Source: Algibacter amylolyticus (GTDB lineage Bacteria; Bacteroidota; Bacteroidia; Flavobacteriales; Flavobacteriaceae). Taken from it: a stretch of 64,000 nt of DNA. This document shows, piece after piece, positions 17,636 to 26,573 of the stretch (position 1 is its first letter; each line of letters opens with the position of its first letter). The stretch lies in NCBI RefSeq assembly GCF_014202225.1, contig NZ_JACHGE010000010.1, positions 140,327 through 204,326 on the forward strand. Reading direction: 5' to 3'. Position numbers and translations under genes: made by a program. A model generated the notes under the pieces. That model ran no database searches. It was not told the DNA's origin and was given only the letters and a program-made list of their open reading frames with translations.

Positions 17636-18400
17636 TTGAAAAAACTTTTTAAATTAATATTAAATATTATTCCAAGACCATTATTAATTAGGTTGAGTTA
17701 TGTAGCGCGTCCTATTTTAGCGGTCTTTTTAAAAGGAAATACATTTACAGACCCTATTGATGGTAAGAGTTTTAAAACCTTTTTATCTTATGGTTATGGT
17801 ACGCAACGAGACAATGTACTTTCACCTTCTACCCTATCTTTAGAGCGCCATAGATTACTGTGGCTATATTTAAAAAATGAAACTGATTTTTTTACGGCTC
17901 AAAAAAGTGTGCTTCATTTTGCTCCAGAACAATGTTTTTTAAAGCGTTTTCGAAAACTAAAAAACTTAAATTACACTACAACAGATCTACTATCTCCTAT
18001 TGCAGATGTAAAGGCAGATATTTGTAATCTTCCTTTTGAAGATAATAGTTATGATATTATTTTATGCAATCATGTTTTAGAACATATACCGGATGATACC
18101 AAAGCTATGCAGGAACTTTTTAGAGTTATGAAACCCGGTGGTTATGGTATTTTTCAAATTCCACAAGATTTAAATCGGGCATCTACGTTTGAAGATGATT
18201 CTATAACCGATAAAAAGGAACGCGCAAAAATATTTGGCCAATACGACCATGTTCGTGTTTACGGCCGCGACTATTTTGATAAACTTCGAAGTATTGGTTT
18301 TAAAGTTAAAGAGGTGGATTATACCGCTTCGCTTTCCGCGGAAGCGATAACAAAATATTGCTTAGCTAAAGGCGAAATTATTCCTGTAGTTTACAAATAA
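17636..18400 (+). CDS. SAM-dependent methyltransferase
   Basis: A 254-residue class I methyltransferase (Methyltransf_11 type). The SAM region is weakly conserved at 'VLHFAPEQCF' (motif I position, about 96-105), but 'DICNLPFEDNSYDIILCNHVLEHIPDD' features (about 130-156, motif 'CNHVLEH') and 'RVMKPGG' are clear. The start is TTG at 17636, directly after the DUF3050 stop. No ATG exists near it, and the N-terminus 'MKKLFKLILNIIPRPLLIRL' is hydrophobic and basic, possibly membrane-associated. The substrate is unknown. It is in the map-DUF3050 operon. Confidence 0.85.
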   Translation: MKKLFKLILNIIPRPLLIRLSYVARPILAVFLKGNTFTDPIDGKSFKTFLSYGYGTQRDNVLSPSTLSLERHRLLWLYLKNETDFFTAQKSVLHFAPEQCFLKRFRKLKNLNYTTTDLLSPIADVKADICNLPFEDNSYDIILCNHVLEHIPDDTKAMQELFRVMKPGGYGIFQIPQDLNRASTFEDDSITDKKERAKIFGQYDHVRVYGRDYFDKLRSIGFKVKEVDYTASLSAEAITKYCLAKGEIIPVVYK

Positions 18401-18423
18401 CATAGTTTTTAAAACTAAATAAA

Positions 18424-18792
18424 ATGACACAACACATCATACTTGCTACAGGAGCTATTTTTGGAATGCTCTCTGTTATTTTTGGAGCTTTTGGTGCTCA
18501 TGCTTTAAAGAAAATTTTGTCGGGCGAGCAACTACAAAGTTTTGAGGTTGGGGTAAAGTACCAAATGTATCACGCCATAGTTTTACTTGCTTTAGGATTA
18601 AATCCTGAATATACCACTAGCGCAATATATGTCTGCTTCACACTAGGAATCATCCTTTTTTCTTTTAGTATTTATGGTTTAATACTATCGGATGCTAAAG
18701 GTAAAAAAATGCGGTTTTTAGGACCAATAACACCCATTGGCGGCTTGTTATTAGTAGCCGGATGGTTGCTACTACTACTTAATGTACTTTAA
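18424..18792 (+). CDS. DUF423 family membrane protein
   Basis: A 122-residue protein of the DUF423 family with four hydrophobic segments. It shows 'FGAFGAHALKK' (about 21-31), 'YHAIVLLALG' and 'PIGGLLLVAGWLLLLL' (C-terminal), which are the family hallmarks. The function is not known. It follows the methyltransferase by 23 bp and is convergent with apbE, with stops only 7 bp apart. Confidence 0.9.
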   Translation: MTQHIILATGAIFGMLSVIFGAFGAHALKKILSGEQLQSFEVGVKYQMYHAIVLLALGLNPEYTTSAIYVCFTLGIILFSFSIYGLILSDAKGKKMRFLGPITPIGGLLLVAGWLLLLLNVL

Positions 18793-18799
18793 AATCAAG

Positions 18800-19774
18800 T
18801 TACTCTGGAAATCCGTTAAGCGATAAAGTTTCTAGTTTATTCTCATCGTTTTCGAAAATTAAAAATACTTTTAGCTCTGGATGCTTTTCTAAAAATGTTT
18901 TTATTCTATCGATACCCATAGCTTTAAAAGCCGTAGCATAAGCATCAGCAGTCATACAAGATTTTGCTATTACCGATATACTAAGCAAGTTCGTTTTACT
19001 AGGATAACCCGTTTCGGTATCGATAATATGAGCATATCTATTACCAGCTTCGTCTATTTTAAATTTTCTATAGGTGCCAGATGTTGCCATGGCTTCGTCT
19101 GTTAAAGTAACGGCTCTTAAAATAACTTGTTCTCCTTCAAAATTAGGCTCCTCGACCCCAACTTTCCAAGCACTTTGCTTTTTTGTATTGATGCCCTTAG
19201 CTCTTATTTCTCCACCAATTTCAACTAAATAGTTTTCAATATTTTTTGACTCAAGAAATTCACTAACCACATCAACCGCATAGCCCTTAGCAATAGCATT
19301 AAACTCTAAATATACGTTTGGGTTAGATTTTCGTATAGTGTTTTCGTACCTATATGTTTTATCGTAACCCACATATTGCATTAAACTGTCAATTTTTAGG
19401 CTATCTACTTTTTCAATAATATTTTCTGCCCCAAATTTCCATGCATTAACTACATTGCCAATTGTAGGATCGAAAGCACCTTCAGTTTTACCAAAGATTT
19501 CTTTTGATGCATCGTACACCTTCATAAAATGACCATCGACTTCAAAAGCTTCATTTCTATTTAATTTTGATATATCCGAATTGGTTTGATAGGTAGATAA
19601 CGATTTATTAATAACCGCAAACAAGCTATCCAATTGTGTTTTATAAATTCTATTAGAATTATGAATTATGGAATAACTCGTTCCAAATACAGAACCAGTT
19701 AAGGTGTTATTTTTAGTTTCTTTTTTACAAGAGAAAACAAGAGCAAGTAATACTATAATTACTATTTTTTTCAT
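18800..19774 (-). CDS. apbE: FAD:protein FMN transferase (lipoprotein)
   Basis: A 324-residue ApbE family flavin transferase that uses FAD and Mg2+ to attach FMN to threonine of target proteins such as NqrB and NqrC. It has a lipoprotein signal (MKKIVIIVLLALVFSCKKE, Cys16), then 'GTSYSIIH', 'FDPTIGNVVNAWKFG', 'LEFNAIAKGYAVD', 'YLVEIGGEIRAKG', 'RYAHIIDTETGYPS' and 'CMTADAYATAFKAMG', all family motifs. It lies with a small Nqr-associated gene close to the nqr operon at 23.1-29.2 kb, so maturing Nqr is its likely job. It acts on the periplasmic side of the inner membrane. Confidence 0.95.
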   Translation of the reverse strand: MKKIVIIVLLALVFSCKKETKNNTLTGSVFGTSYSIIHNSNRIYKTQLDSLFAVINKSLSTYQTNSDISKLNRNEAFEVDGHFMKVYDASKEIFGKTEGAFDPTIGNVVNAWKFGAENIIEKVDSLKIDSLMQYVGYDKTYRYENTIRKSNPNVYLEFNAIAKGYAVDVVSEFLESKNIENYLVEIGGEIRAKGINTKKQSAWKVGVEEPNFEGEQVILRAVTLTDEAMATSGTYRKFKIDEAGNRYAHIIDTETGYPSKTNLLSISVIAKSCMTADAYATAFKAMGIDRIKTFLEKHPELKVFLIFENDENKLETLSLNGFPE

Positions 19775-19793
19775 AAAAAATTAAGGTCCTTTT

Positions 19794-20171
19794 CTAATTT
19801 AAATTGGTTTCTAAAACCTGAATACCATTGTACTCTAATAAATAATCTTGATTTAAATAAATGGGATGTTTTTCACCCTCAGGATTACCAATGCCAACGC
19901 CGGCATATAACACCTTAGCATCTTTGTCTCTAGCATGTTTCTTAAAAGATTCCATCCAAACCACGTCGTAATTATTAGGGTTTTCAGGTAAAACTACAGC
20001 ACGAACAATTACAAAAAAGTATTGTTTATTTTTATCTATACAAACAAATTGCGGGTGCTTTTTAAGTTTGCTATTTATAGCTATAAACTCGAAACCACGC
20101 TGCTCTAAATCTTTACCAACATGATTCATGGCGAGGTTATGCAATTCTTGTTCTGTTAAAGGTTTACTCAT
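19794..20171 (-). CDS. Small soluble protein linked to apbE and nqr
   Basis: A 125-residue protein: 'LTEQELHNLAMNHVGKDLE', 'GFEFIAINSKLKKHPQFVCI', 'FFVIVRAVVLPENPNNYD', 'VWMESFKKHARDKDAKVLYAGVGIG' (across residues 72-96). Relatives in Flavobacteriaceae are often labelled 'NqrF' in databases, but it has no iron-sulphur, FAD or NADH motif, so that name is not supported. The fold may resemble a restriction-endonuclease-like alpha/beta domain, but I cannot confirm that. It starts 19 bp before apbE and is probably co-transcribed with it. It may assist Nqr assembly (inference). Confidence 0.75.
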   Translation of the reverse strand: MSKPLTEQELHNLAMNHVGKDLEQRGFEFIAINSKLKKHPQFVCIDKNKQYFFVIVRAVVLPENPNNYDVVWMESFKKHARDKDAKVLYAGVGIGNPEGEKHPIYLNQDYLLEYNGIQVLETNLN

Positions 20172-20757
20172 GCCACAAAAATAATATAATTGTTTAGAGT
20201 GTTAATGAGATTTAACGTTGTTTCGATATAGAGTTAAATATGTCCTTTAAAACACAAATTGCCAGAATAACTTCGCTTCATTGCGTTAAAAAAATTAACA
20301 AATATTGATTTTTATGTGATAATTACGATGGCAATTGCTAATCCCCACAAAGATTACAAAAACAAAAATATTAATATGATGAAGACAATAAAATAGTACA
20401 GCAATTTCGTTATACACCTTTTAAACACTCTTTCTTACCATGAGAAAAAACGATAATGTAGTATATAAACGAAATATTAGTCATTTGATAGTTTAGTATT
20501 TGATGTAAAACGAATTAGTTGTATATTTCTTACAATCCTTAAAAAGAAGCAATAACAGAGATAAACTAAAAACATACTGAATTGTAACGGATAATAATTA
20601 GCCACTTTAAAACCAATTGATAAGCAACTTTAATTTAGTAATTACAAAAATGTCTATTACATTATTATTCAAAAATTGAAGTAAACCGTACTCGTAAAAA
20701 AAACTATCGTCCAATGAAAAAATCACTTATTATAATAGTAGCCCAAATAATTAAATA
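20172..20757. other. 586-bp divergent intergenic region
   Basis: AT-rich, between two divergent genes. It should hold promoters for both, but no perfect TAnnTTTG is seen in the expected places. Near its right end a 15-codon ORF (20714-20761, MKKSLIIIVAQIIKY) ends on the TTG start of the next gene. Confidence 0.5.
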
Positions 20758-21498
20758 TTGAAAGATAAGAGCAACATATCGCAAGAGTTACTAGAAGTTA
20801 TAGAGCGCTACATAAATGGTGATTTAACGACCCAAGAATTGAAAGATTTTAATCAACTTCTTGATCTTGACCCTGAATTTAAAATTCAGGTTGAAGATTT
20901 TAAAACCATGTTGGAAGGCAATAAAAAACAATCCTTAAAAAAACAGCTTGATAGTTTAAATAAAGAGGTGCCTGAGAGTAAAGCTAAAAAACAGCCCAAG
21001 AAAAACGAAAAATTTTCAAATATTAGAAAGTTAGCCGCAGCCTTAGCTATTGTAATAGCTGTTACAGGAATTTGGTATTTTAGTACACCCATAAACGAAA
21101 AAATTTATACAAACCATTTTAAACCAGATCCTGGACTTCCAACAACCACCAATAATTTTAGTAATGTAAAATTTTATGATGGCATGGTAAATTACAACCA
21201 AGGCGACTACAATTTAGCCATAACAAATTGGAGCACTTTGCAACAAAGAAACCACGAAAACGACACTTTAAACTATTATATAGGAGTTGCACACTTAGCT
21301 AATAAAAATATAATTGAAGCTATACCTTATTTAGAACATTCAATTGAAGCGGAAGATAGTTTCACTTTTTTGGATAGAGCTTACCTGTATTTAGGCTTAG
21401 CTTATTTAAAAGAAGGCAACATTGAATTAGCTAAAAAATATTTAAATATAAGTGAAACACAAACTGCCAAAAACATATTATTAGAATTGAAACCTTAA
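20758..21498 (+). CDS. TPR protein with cytoplasmic helical domain and one TM helix
   Basis: A 246-residue protein. Residues 1-60 resemble the N-terminal helices of Bacteroidota anti-sigma-like/TPR membrane proteins ('ELLEVIERYINGDLTTQELKDFNQLLDLDPEF', spread over 9-40). One membrane helix lies at about 87-106 ('LAAALAIVIAVTGIWYF'), and TPR repeats fill 140-246 ('YNQGDYNLAITNW', 'IEAIPYLEHSIE', 'AYLYLGLAYLKEGN'). It is probably a scaffold at the inner membrane. The start is TTG 20758, which overlaps the stop of a 15-codon upstream ORF. The next in-frame Met is at residue 47. Confidence 0.85.
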   Translation: MKDKSNISQELLEVIERYINGDLTTQELKDFNQLLDLDPEFKIQVEDFKTMLEGNKKQSLKKQLDSLNKEVPESKAKKQPKKNEKFSNIRKLAAALAIVIAVTGIWYFSTPINEKIYTNHFKPDPGLPTTTNNFSNVKFYDGMVNYNQGDYNLAITNWSTLQQRNHENDTLNYYIGVAHLANKNIIEAIPYLEHSIEAEDSFTFLDRAYLYLGLAYLKEGNIELAKKYLNISETQTAKNILLELKP

Positions 21499-21562
21499 AA
21501 TTGCTTTAGTAATTAATAGCTATTCATAGTTTATATTTAACGGTAAGTCTAAACTTTTTTAA

Positions 21563-22435
21563 TTATTTAAACCTTACAAATTTAGAGCTACCGAACGTGT
21601 AATTGGAAACAGGAATTATCGCATCATTTTCTAAGTAATACCAAGGTGAAATATTAGAGTTTTCCAAATTTTTAACTAAATGAACACTTTGGGCAGGTGT
21701 ATTGCCCTGAAACAGTAAAAACAACTTCTCCCCTTTATTATTTATAACTTCATCGCAAATCATAACAATATGACCTGGAGAGCCGCCTTTTATAAGCATA
21801 TCGCCTATCTTTAAATTTGTAGCATCAGTAATTTTTGGAAGTTCATTATAAAGGGACAAGGTTCCAGAATACATATAAATTAAATTCAAATACTTATAAA
21901 AATTTGCTTTGGAATTATTTTTTGAAGCTGTTTTATGAAACGATACCTTATTACCTTGTACTTTTGGCCTATAACCATCAGCATATTTAGACCACGAGCA
22001 ATAATGGCCGCTAGTAAAATTAAAACCAATTTCATATTGCCTGTTTTGCTCCCAAAGGTATTCGCTACGAATTCTAATTAATGCATCTGCACATTGTTGC
22101 AAACCATTTTTTGGAACAGGAATTTCTAAAACTCCAATATGCCCACCTTGCCAGAAATACGCAGTGTTATCATAATTAATAATTTTGGTTCCGAAGGGTT
22201 TTAGTTGGTAATTACGTAGGTATTCTTGAAAGGAACCTTTAGGATAATGTACCCTTTTATACCCATAAGGAATATTAACTCTAGATTTTATTGTTAAACT
22301 ATCCCTATTAATTAAACTTGGTTTTTTTAAAGCTGAAGCAAAAGTATTTATTGTTTTCTTAACTGGTTTAAACTGCATAAATACAACACCTAATAACACT
22401 AAAACAATAGAAACTCTTATAATATTTTTCATCAT
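21563..22435 (-). CDS. DUF4846 family exported protein
   Basis: A 290-residue protein with an N-terminal hydrophobic segment (about 5-23) and a full DUF4846 domain: 'NIPYGYKRVHYPKGSFQEYL', 'GGHIGVLEIPVPKNGLQQCADA' (about 95-117), 'YEIGFNFTSGHYCSW', 'DMLIKGGSPGHIVMICDE' and 'FLLFQGNTPAQSVH'. The His, Cys and Gly pattern near 'SPGHIVMI' recalls NlpC/P60-like amidase folds, but this is only a hint. The function is unknown. It is divergent from the Cys-rich small gene at 22544. Confidence 0.87.
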   Translation of the reverse strand: MMKNIIRVSIVLVLLGVVFMQFKPVKKTINTFASALKKPSLINRDSLTIKSRVNIPYGYKRVHYPKGSFQEYLRNYQLKPFGTKIINYDNTAYFWQGGHIGVLEIPVPKNGLQQCADALIRIRSEYLWEQNRQYEIGFNFTSGHYCSWSKYADGYRPKVQGNKVSFHKTASKNNSKANFYKYLNLIYMYSGTLSLYNELPKITDATNLKIGDMLIKGGSPGHIVMICDEVINNKGEKLFLLFQGNTPAQSVHLVKNLENSNISPWYYLENDAIIPVSNYTFGSSKFVRFK

Positions 22436-22543
22436 TAAAATAACGTTGCTAGAGTATTACTTCGTATTTCAGAGATAAAACTTTAAGAGTAATTTAATAA
22501 TTGAACCATAATATTTTATTAACTTTAAGTAAAACTCTACGTT

Positions 22544-22993
22544 ATGAAAACTACAGCTCGTCTAGAATCGGCATTAAAAAAGCTATATACAGCTTTTCAC
22601 AATAATACATTAAACCCAGAATGTTGTAGGCAATGTGCCGTTGGAAATATTTTAAATAATATGGATTTCTGGAAGCATTTATCAGATTCTCATGGAGATT
22701 TAGCACTGAACTATGTTGGGAAAATACATGAAACTTTAGGACGTAAATTTAATGGCTATGCGCCCTCGGAATTACTTAAAATCGAACATATATTCCTGAA
22801 TGCTTGTGGTTATAAATTACCACTACATTATAGAAATGAAAAACCCAAAAACCCAACGGATAAGGATGTTTTGTTTAACGGTCTTACAGCAGTAATAACT
22901 TATTTATGTGAATTAGATGAAGTCGCTAATGTTATGGACTACACAAAACTATTGGAGATTGAAAATGGAACTCCAAAATATGCTTTGAGTTAA
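22544..22993 (+). CDS. Small cysteine-motif protein near nqr
   Basis: A 149-residue protein with 'NPECCRQCAVGNIL' (about residues 24-37), a CCxxC motif that could bind a metal or iron-sulphur cluster. It also has 'GKIHETLGRKFNGYAPSELL' and 'EHIFLNACGY', and is otherwise helical. I recall close relatives in Flavobacteriaceae carrying the database name 'Na+-translocating NADH-quinone reductase subunit F', but no NqrF domain is present. It is convergent with nqrF and shares its terminator. A role in Nqr maturation is possible but unproven. Confidence 0.8.
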   Translation: MKTTARLESALKKLYTAFHNNTLNPECCRQCAVGNILNNMDFWKHLSDSHGDLALNYVGKIHETLGRKFNGYAPSELLKIEHIFLNACGYKLPLHYRNEKPKNPTDKDVLFNGLTAVITYLCELDEVANVMDYTKLLEIENGTPKYALS

Positions 22994-23022
22994 CCGATAT
23001 AAAACTAAAATTATATTATAAA

Positions 23023-23052
23023 AAAAACCAACACATTATGTGTTGGTTTTTT
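23023..23052. terminator. Bidirectional terminator at end of nqr operon
   Basis: AAAAAACCAACA pairs with TGTTGGTTTTTT around a 6-base loop, between the Cys-motif gene (+) and nqrF (-). Confidence 0.88.
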
Positions 23053-23074
23053 ATTTATATTAAAACACTTTAGA

Positions 23075-24382
23075 CTATCCTCCAAAGTCATCAAATCGAA
23101 TATGCTCATCTGGAATTCCAAAATCTTCACCCATTTTCTGAACGGCTTTGTTCATTAATGGAGGTCCACAGAAATATAATTCTATATCTTCTGGCGATTC
23201 GTGTTTACTTAAATAGTTGTCTATTACACAATTGTGAATAAACCCTACGAATCCATCACCCGGAGCATCTATATCTTCTTTTACCTTCCAGTTATCTTCT
23301 TCCATAGGTTCAGATAAAGCTAAGTAAAATTTGAAATTAGGAAACTCTTTTTCTAATTGTTCAAAATGATCTAAGTAGAATAACTCACGTTTAGAACGTC
23401 CACCGTACCAATATGTAACTTTTCTACCTGTTTTTAAGGTTTTGAATAGGTGATATAAGTGCGAACGCATTGGCGCCATACCTGCTCCACCACCAACGTA
23501 AAGCATTTCGCTATCAGACTCATTAATGAAGAACTCACCATAAGGTCCTGAAATTGTTACTTTATCTCCTGGTTTTTGATTAAAAATATAAGACGATGCT
23601 ACACCTGGATTTACATCCATCCATCCGTTTTTAGCACGATCCCATGGCGGACAAGCCACACGTACGTTTAGCATAATTTCACGTCCTTCAGCAGGATAAG
23701 AAGCCATTGAATAAGCTCTTTCTACTGTTTCGGTGTTTTTCATTACTAAAGGCCATAAACCAAATTTGTCCCATTCTGTTTGAAACTTATCTGGAGTTTC
23801 ATGTTCTTCTGGGTGAGCTGTAATATCCATATCAGAATATTTAACTTCACATGGTGGGATTTCAATTTGAATATATCCACCTGCTTTGTAACCCATATCT
23901 TCAGGAATTTCAACAACAAACTCTTTAATAAAAGAGGCTACGTTATAATTACGCACTACTGTTGCTTCCCATTTTTTAATACCAAATACTTCTTCAGGAA
24001 TGGTAATATTCATGTCTTGTTTTACCTTAACCTGACAAGATAAACGCGCTCCTTGTTGTAATTCTTTTCTTGAAAAGTGAGGTGTTTCTGTTGGTAAAGC
24101 CTCACCTCCACCTGATAATACATGACACTCACATTGTATACAAGTTCCACCACCACCACAAGCAGATGGTAAGAATATTTTTTGCGCACCTAGAGTTGAT
24201 AGTAAACTACCACCCGATGCCACTTCTATTTCACGTTCGCCATTAATTGTAATTTTTACTGGTCCTGATGGCGATAATTTTTGTTTTACAAAAAGTAACA
24301 AACTAACAAGTATCAACGTAATTACTAAAAACGCTGCAACTGTTACTATAATTGTTCCTGATGTTCCTGCTGCTAAAATCAT
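23075..24382 (-). CDS. nqrF: Na+-translocating NADH:quinone reductase subunit F
   Basis: A 435-residue electron-input subunit that oxidises NADH and passes electrons through FAD and a 2Fe-2S cluster. It has one N-terminal membrane helix (about 10-32) and a ferredoxin domain with Cys75, Cys81, Cys84 ('CGGGGTCIQC') and Cys116. The FAD domain has 'RAYSMASYP', the NADH domain 'YVGGGAGMAPMRSH', and the protein ends with 'LYFCGPPLMNKAVQ'. It is the last gene of the nqrABCDEF operon and lies 1 bp after nqrE. Confidence 0.97.
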   Translation of the reverse strand: MILAAGTSGTIIVTVAAFLVITLILVSLLLFVKQKLSPSGPVKITINGEREIEVASGGSLLSTLGAQKIFLPSACGGGGTCIQCECHVLSGGGEALPTETPHFSRKELQQGARLSCQVKVKQDMNITIPEEVFGIKKWEATVVRNYNVASFIKEFVVEIPEDMGYKAGGYIQIEIPPCEVKYSDMDITAHPEEHETPDKFQTEWDKFGLWPLVMKNTETVERAYSMASYPAEGREIMLNVRVACPPWDRAKNGWMDVNPGVASSYIFNQKPGDKVTISGPYGEFFINESDSEMLYVGGGAGMAPMRSHLYHLFKTLKTGRKVTYWYGGRSKRELFYLDHFEQLEKEFPNFKFYLALSEPMEEDNWKVKEDIDAPGDGFVGFIHNCVIDNYLSKHESPEDIELYFCGPPLMNKAVQKMGEDFGIPDEHIRFDDFGG

Positions 24383-24383
24383 A

Positions 24384-25103
24384 TTACTTTACTATTTTAG
24401 TATTATCAGCTAATTCCTTAGCCTTTTCAGTTTGTAATTCGTCAACTTGTTTAGCTGTTTCTGTTGCTGGTTGCTCCTCTTCATCACCTCCTGTTAACAT
24501 ACCACCAAAACTTAAAAAACCAATACCCATTAAACCTGTAATGATAAAGGTAATTCCTAACCCTCTTAAAGGTGCTGGCACATTACTATATCTAATTTTT
24601 TCACGAATAGCAGCAATTGCTAAAATGGCTAAAAACCATCCTATTCCTGAAGATATACCGTAGTTAAAGGCTAAACCTAAAGTTTCAATTTCACGAGATT
24701 GCATAAATAACGAACCACCTAAAATGGCACAGTTTACAGCAATAAGAGGTAAAAAGATACCTAAAGAGTTATACAGTGATGGAGAAAACTTCTCTACTAC
24801 AATCTCTACTAATTGTACCATAGTTGCAATAGTAGCGATAAACATGATGAACGAAAGAAAACTTAAATCGTAATCTACATATTCTTCACCTAACCACTTT
24901 AAAGCTCCTGGTTGTAATAAATACTGATCTAATAACCAGTTTAATGGTACTGTAATTGCTAATACAAATATAACTGCTGCTCCTAAACCAACCGCAGTTG
25001 CTACCTTTTTAGATACGGCTAAGTAAGAGCACATTCCAAGGAATACTGCAAATACCATGTTATCTATAAAAATCGATTTAAAAAATAATTCTATATGTTC
25101 CAT
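24384..25103 (-). CDS. nqrE: Na+-translocating NADH:quinone reductase subunit E
   Basis: A 239-residue integral membrane subunit with six predicted helices. Conserved motifs include '[19 protein letters not shown]' (near 15-33, with the membrane Cys) and '[12 protein letters not shown]' (the second Cys). These two Cys belong to the NqrD/E iron site within the membrane. After the last helix it carries an acidic and charged tail of about 35 residues ('[20 protein letters not shown]'...), longer than the about 200 residues of Vibrio NqrE. It is in the nqr operon, with 75 bp to nqrD. Confidence 0.96.
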   Translation of the reverse strand: MEHIELFFKSIFIDNMVFAVFLGMCSYLAVSKKVATAVGLGAAVIFVLAITVPLNWLLDQYLLQPGALKWLGEEYVDYDLSFLSFIMFIATIATMVQLVEIVVEKFSPSLYNSLGIFLPLIAVNCAILGGSLFMQSREIETLGLAFNYGISSGIGWFLAILAIAAIREKIRYSNVPAPLRGLGITFIITGLMGIGFLSFGGMLTGGDEEEQPATETAKQVDELQTEKAKELADNTKIVK

Positions 25104-25118
25104 ATATATTTAAGTTTT

Positions 25119-25175
25119 CAGTCTAAGTCTCAGTTTACAGTTACTCACTGCCTACCGCGACTGCAAACTGCATAC
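25119..25175. repeat. CAGT-rich spacer between nqrE and nqrD
   Basis: A short stretch rich in CAGT/CTGA words, unlike the AT-rich surroundings. CAGTTTACAG (25131-25140) and CTGCAAACTG (25161-25170) form a 10-bp stem with one mismatch. Confidence 0.6.
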
Positions 25176-25178
25176 TAA

Positions 25179-25823
25179 TTAATCTTCTATTAATGCTTTA
25201 TTTCTACTACGTTGAACCCAGATAATTAATCCTACTACTATAAGAGCCATAGGAGGCATTAACATAAATCCATTGTTTTCGTAACCAATAGCGTACACTC
25301 CTGTTTTCTCGATAGGATCTCCAAGTACAGGAATACCAAATAAAGTTCCCGAACCTAATAACTCTCTAAAGAAACCAACAATTATAAGAATAACTGCATA
25401 TCCTAAAGCGTTACCAATACCATCTAAGAAGGATTTCCACGGGCCATTAGCCAAAGCAAAAGCCTCAAAACGTCCCATAATTATACAGTTGGTAATAATT
25501 AAACCAACAAATACAGAAAGTGTTTTACTTAATTCGTAAGCAAATGCTTTTAACACTTGATCTACTACAATTACTAAAGCAGCAACTACAATAAGTTGAA
25601 CAATAATTCTAATTTTTGATGGAATGATATTTCTCATTAAAGAGATTACAACATTACCTACACTTAACACAAATAACACAGCAATTCCCATTACTAGAGA
25701 TGCTTTAAGCTCTGCAGTAATTGCTAATGCAGAACAAATACCTAATACTTGAATGGTAATTGGGTTGTTATCTGCTAACGGGTCTGTTATTAACTTCGCA
25801 TCTTTTTTTGAAAGTAGTCCCAT
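25179..25823 (-). CDS. nqrD: Na+-translocating NADH:quinone reductase subunit D
   Basis: A 214-residue integral membrane subunit paired with NqrE, with six predicted helices. Typical motifs are 'NPITIQVLGICSALAIT' (with the conserved Cys), 'GLIITNCIIMGRFEAFA' (second Cys) and 'DGIGNALGYAVILI'. With NqrE it holds an intramembrane iron centre and takes part in Na+ transfer. It is one base from nqrC and separated from nqrE by the CAGT-rich spacer. Confidence 0.97.
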   Translation of the reverse strand: MGLLSKKDAKLITDPLADNNPITIQVLGICSALAITAELKASLVMGIAVLFVLSVGNVVISLMRNIIPSKIRIIVQLIVVAALVIVVDQVLKAFAYELSKTLSVFVGLIITNCIIMGRFEAFALANGPWKSFLDGIGNALGYAVILIIVGFFRELLGSGTLFGIPVLGDPIEKTGVYAIGYENNGFMLMPPMALIVVGLIIWVQRSRNKALIED

Positions 25824-25824
25824 A

Positions 25825-26571
25825 TTATTTTAAAGTTTTAAAGTAAGGTAAATACAATTTTAAATCTTTCTTGATCATGGCAGAAACACCATCACCAGTA
25901 ATAGTTGCACCAGCTAAGGCATCAACTTCATAATCGTCTTTTATTTCGTTTTTAGGATCGTTATTACCTTTAGCAACCGAGATACCTTTAAATACTCCAG
26001 CTTCGGTTAATAAACGTTCGCCATAAAAATCGTCCATAAAATAACGTTGTTTTATGTTTGCTCCTAAACCAGGAGTTTCACCTGCGTGATCAAAAAACGT
26101 ACCTTGAACAACCATATCTTTATCTAGAGCAACATAACCCCAAATGGCATCCCAAAGTCCTTTTCCTCTTATTGGTGCTATATAAAATGTTTTACCATCT
26201 TTTTCGCCAACAAATAATGGTAAACGTCTTGTACCTCCGTTTTTACCTTTTGCTTGTTCTTTTTTAATATCAATTAAGTAAGCTTTATCATCTTCTTTAG
26301 CTACACCATTTTCAATAACTAATTGTTTTGTGATGTATTTAGAAAATTGTTCTGCTACTTTATCTGTTCCAATAAAAGCGATATCGCCAGTACCTTCATT
26401 TTCGTTAACGCCCATAGCATACAGAATATTCTGTTGCTTTTCCATACGTTTATTCTCGTCAATATTAGGTCTTAACGATGATGCCGTAAACGCTAATAAT
26501 GAACCTACAACTAATACCATTGCAACAGCAAAGATTATAGTATATGAGTTTTTATCTGTATTAACTGCCAT
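25825..26571 (-). CDS. nqrC: Na+-translocating NADH:quinone reductase subunit C
   Basis: A 248-residue subunit with one N-terminal membrane helix (about 11-29) and a periplasmic FMN-binding domain. The covalent FMN site is 'DALAGATITGDG' with the predicted acceptor Thr223. The usual Ser/Thr before Gly is Ala here. 'GLWDAIWGYVALDKD' and 'GETPGLGANI' are conserved. ApbE (18.8-19.8 kb) is the expected flavin transferase. It lies between nqrB (2 bp) and nqrD (1 bp). Confidence 0.96.
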   Translation of the reverse strand: MAVNTDKNSYTIIFAVAMVLVVGSLLAFTASSLRPNIDENKRMEKQQNILYAMGVNENEGTGDIAFIGTDKVAEQFSKYITKQLVIENGVAKEDDKAYLIDIKKEQAKGKNGGTRRLPLFVGEKDGKTFYIAPIRGKGLWDAIWGYVALDKDMVVQGTFFDHAGETPGLGANIKQRYFMDDFYGERLLTEAGVFKGISVAKGNNDPKNEIKDDYEVDALAGATITGDGVSAMIKKDLKLYLPYFKTLK

Positions 26572-26573
26572 AA

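Noticed and set aside
19794..20171. NqrF function for the 125-residue protein
   Set aside because: It has no 2Fe-2S, FAD or NADH motif; the real nqrF is at 23075-24382.
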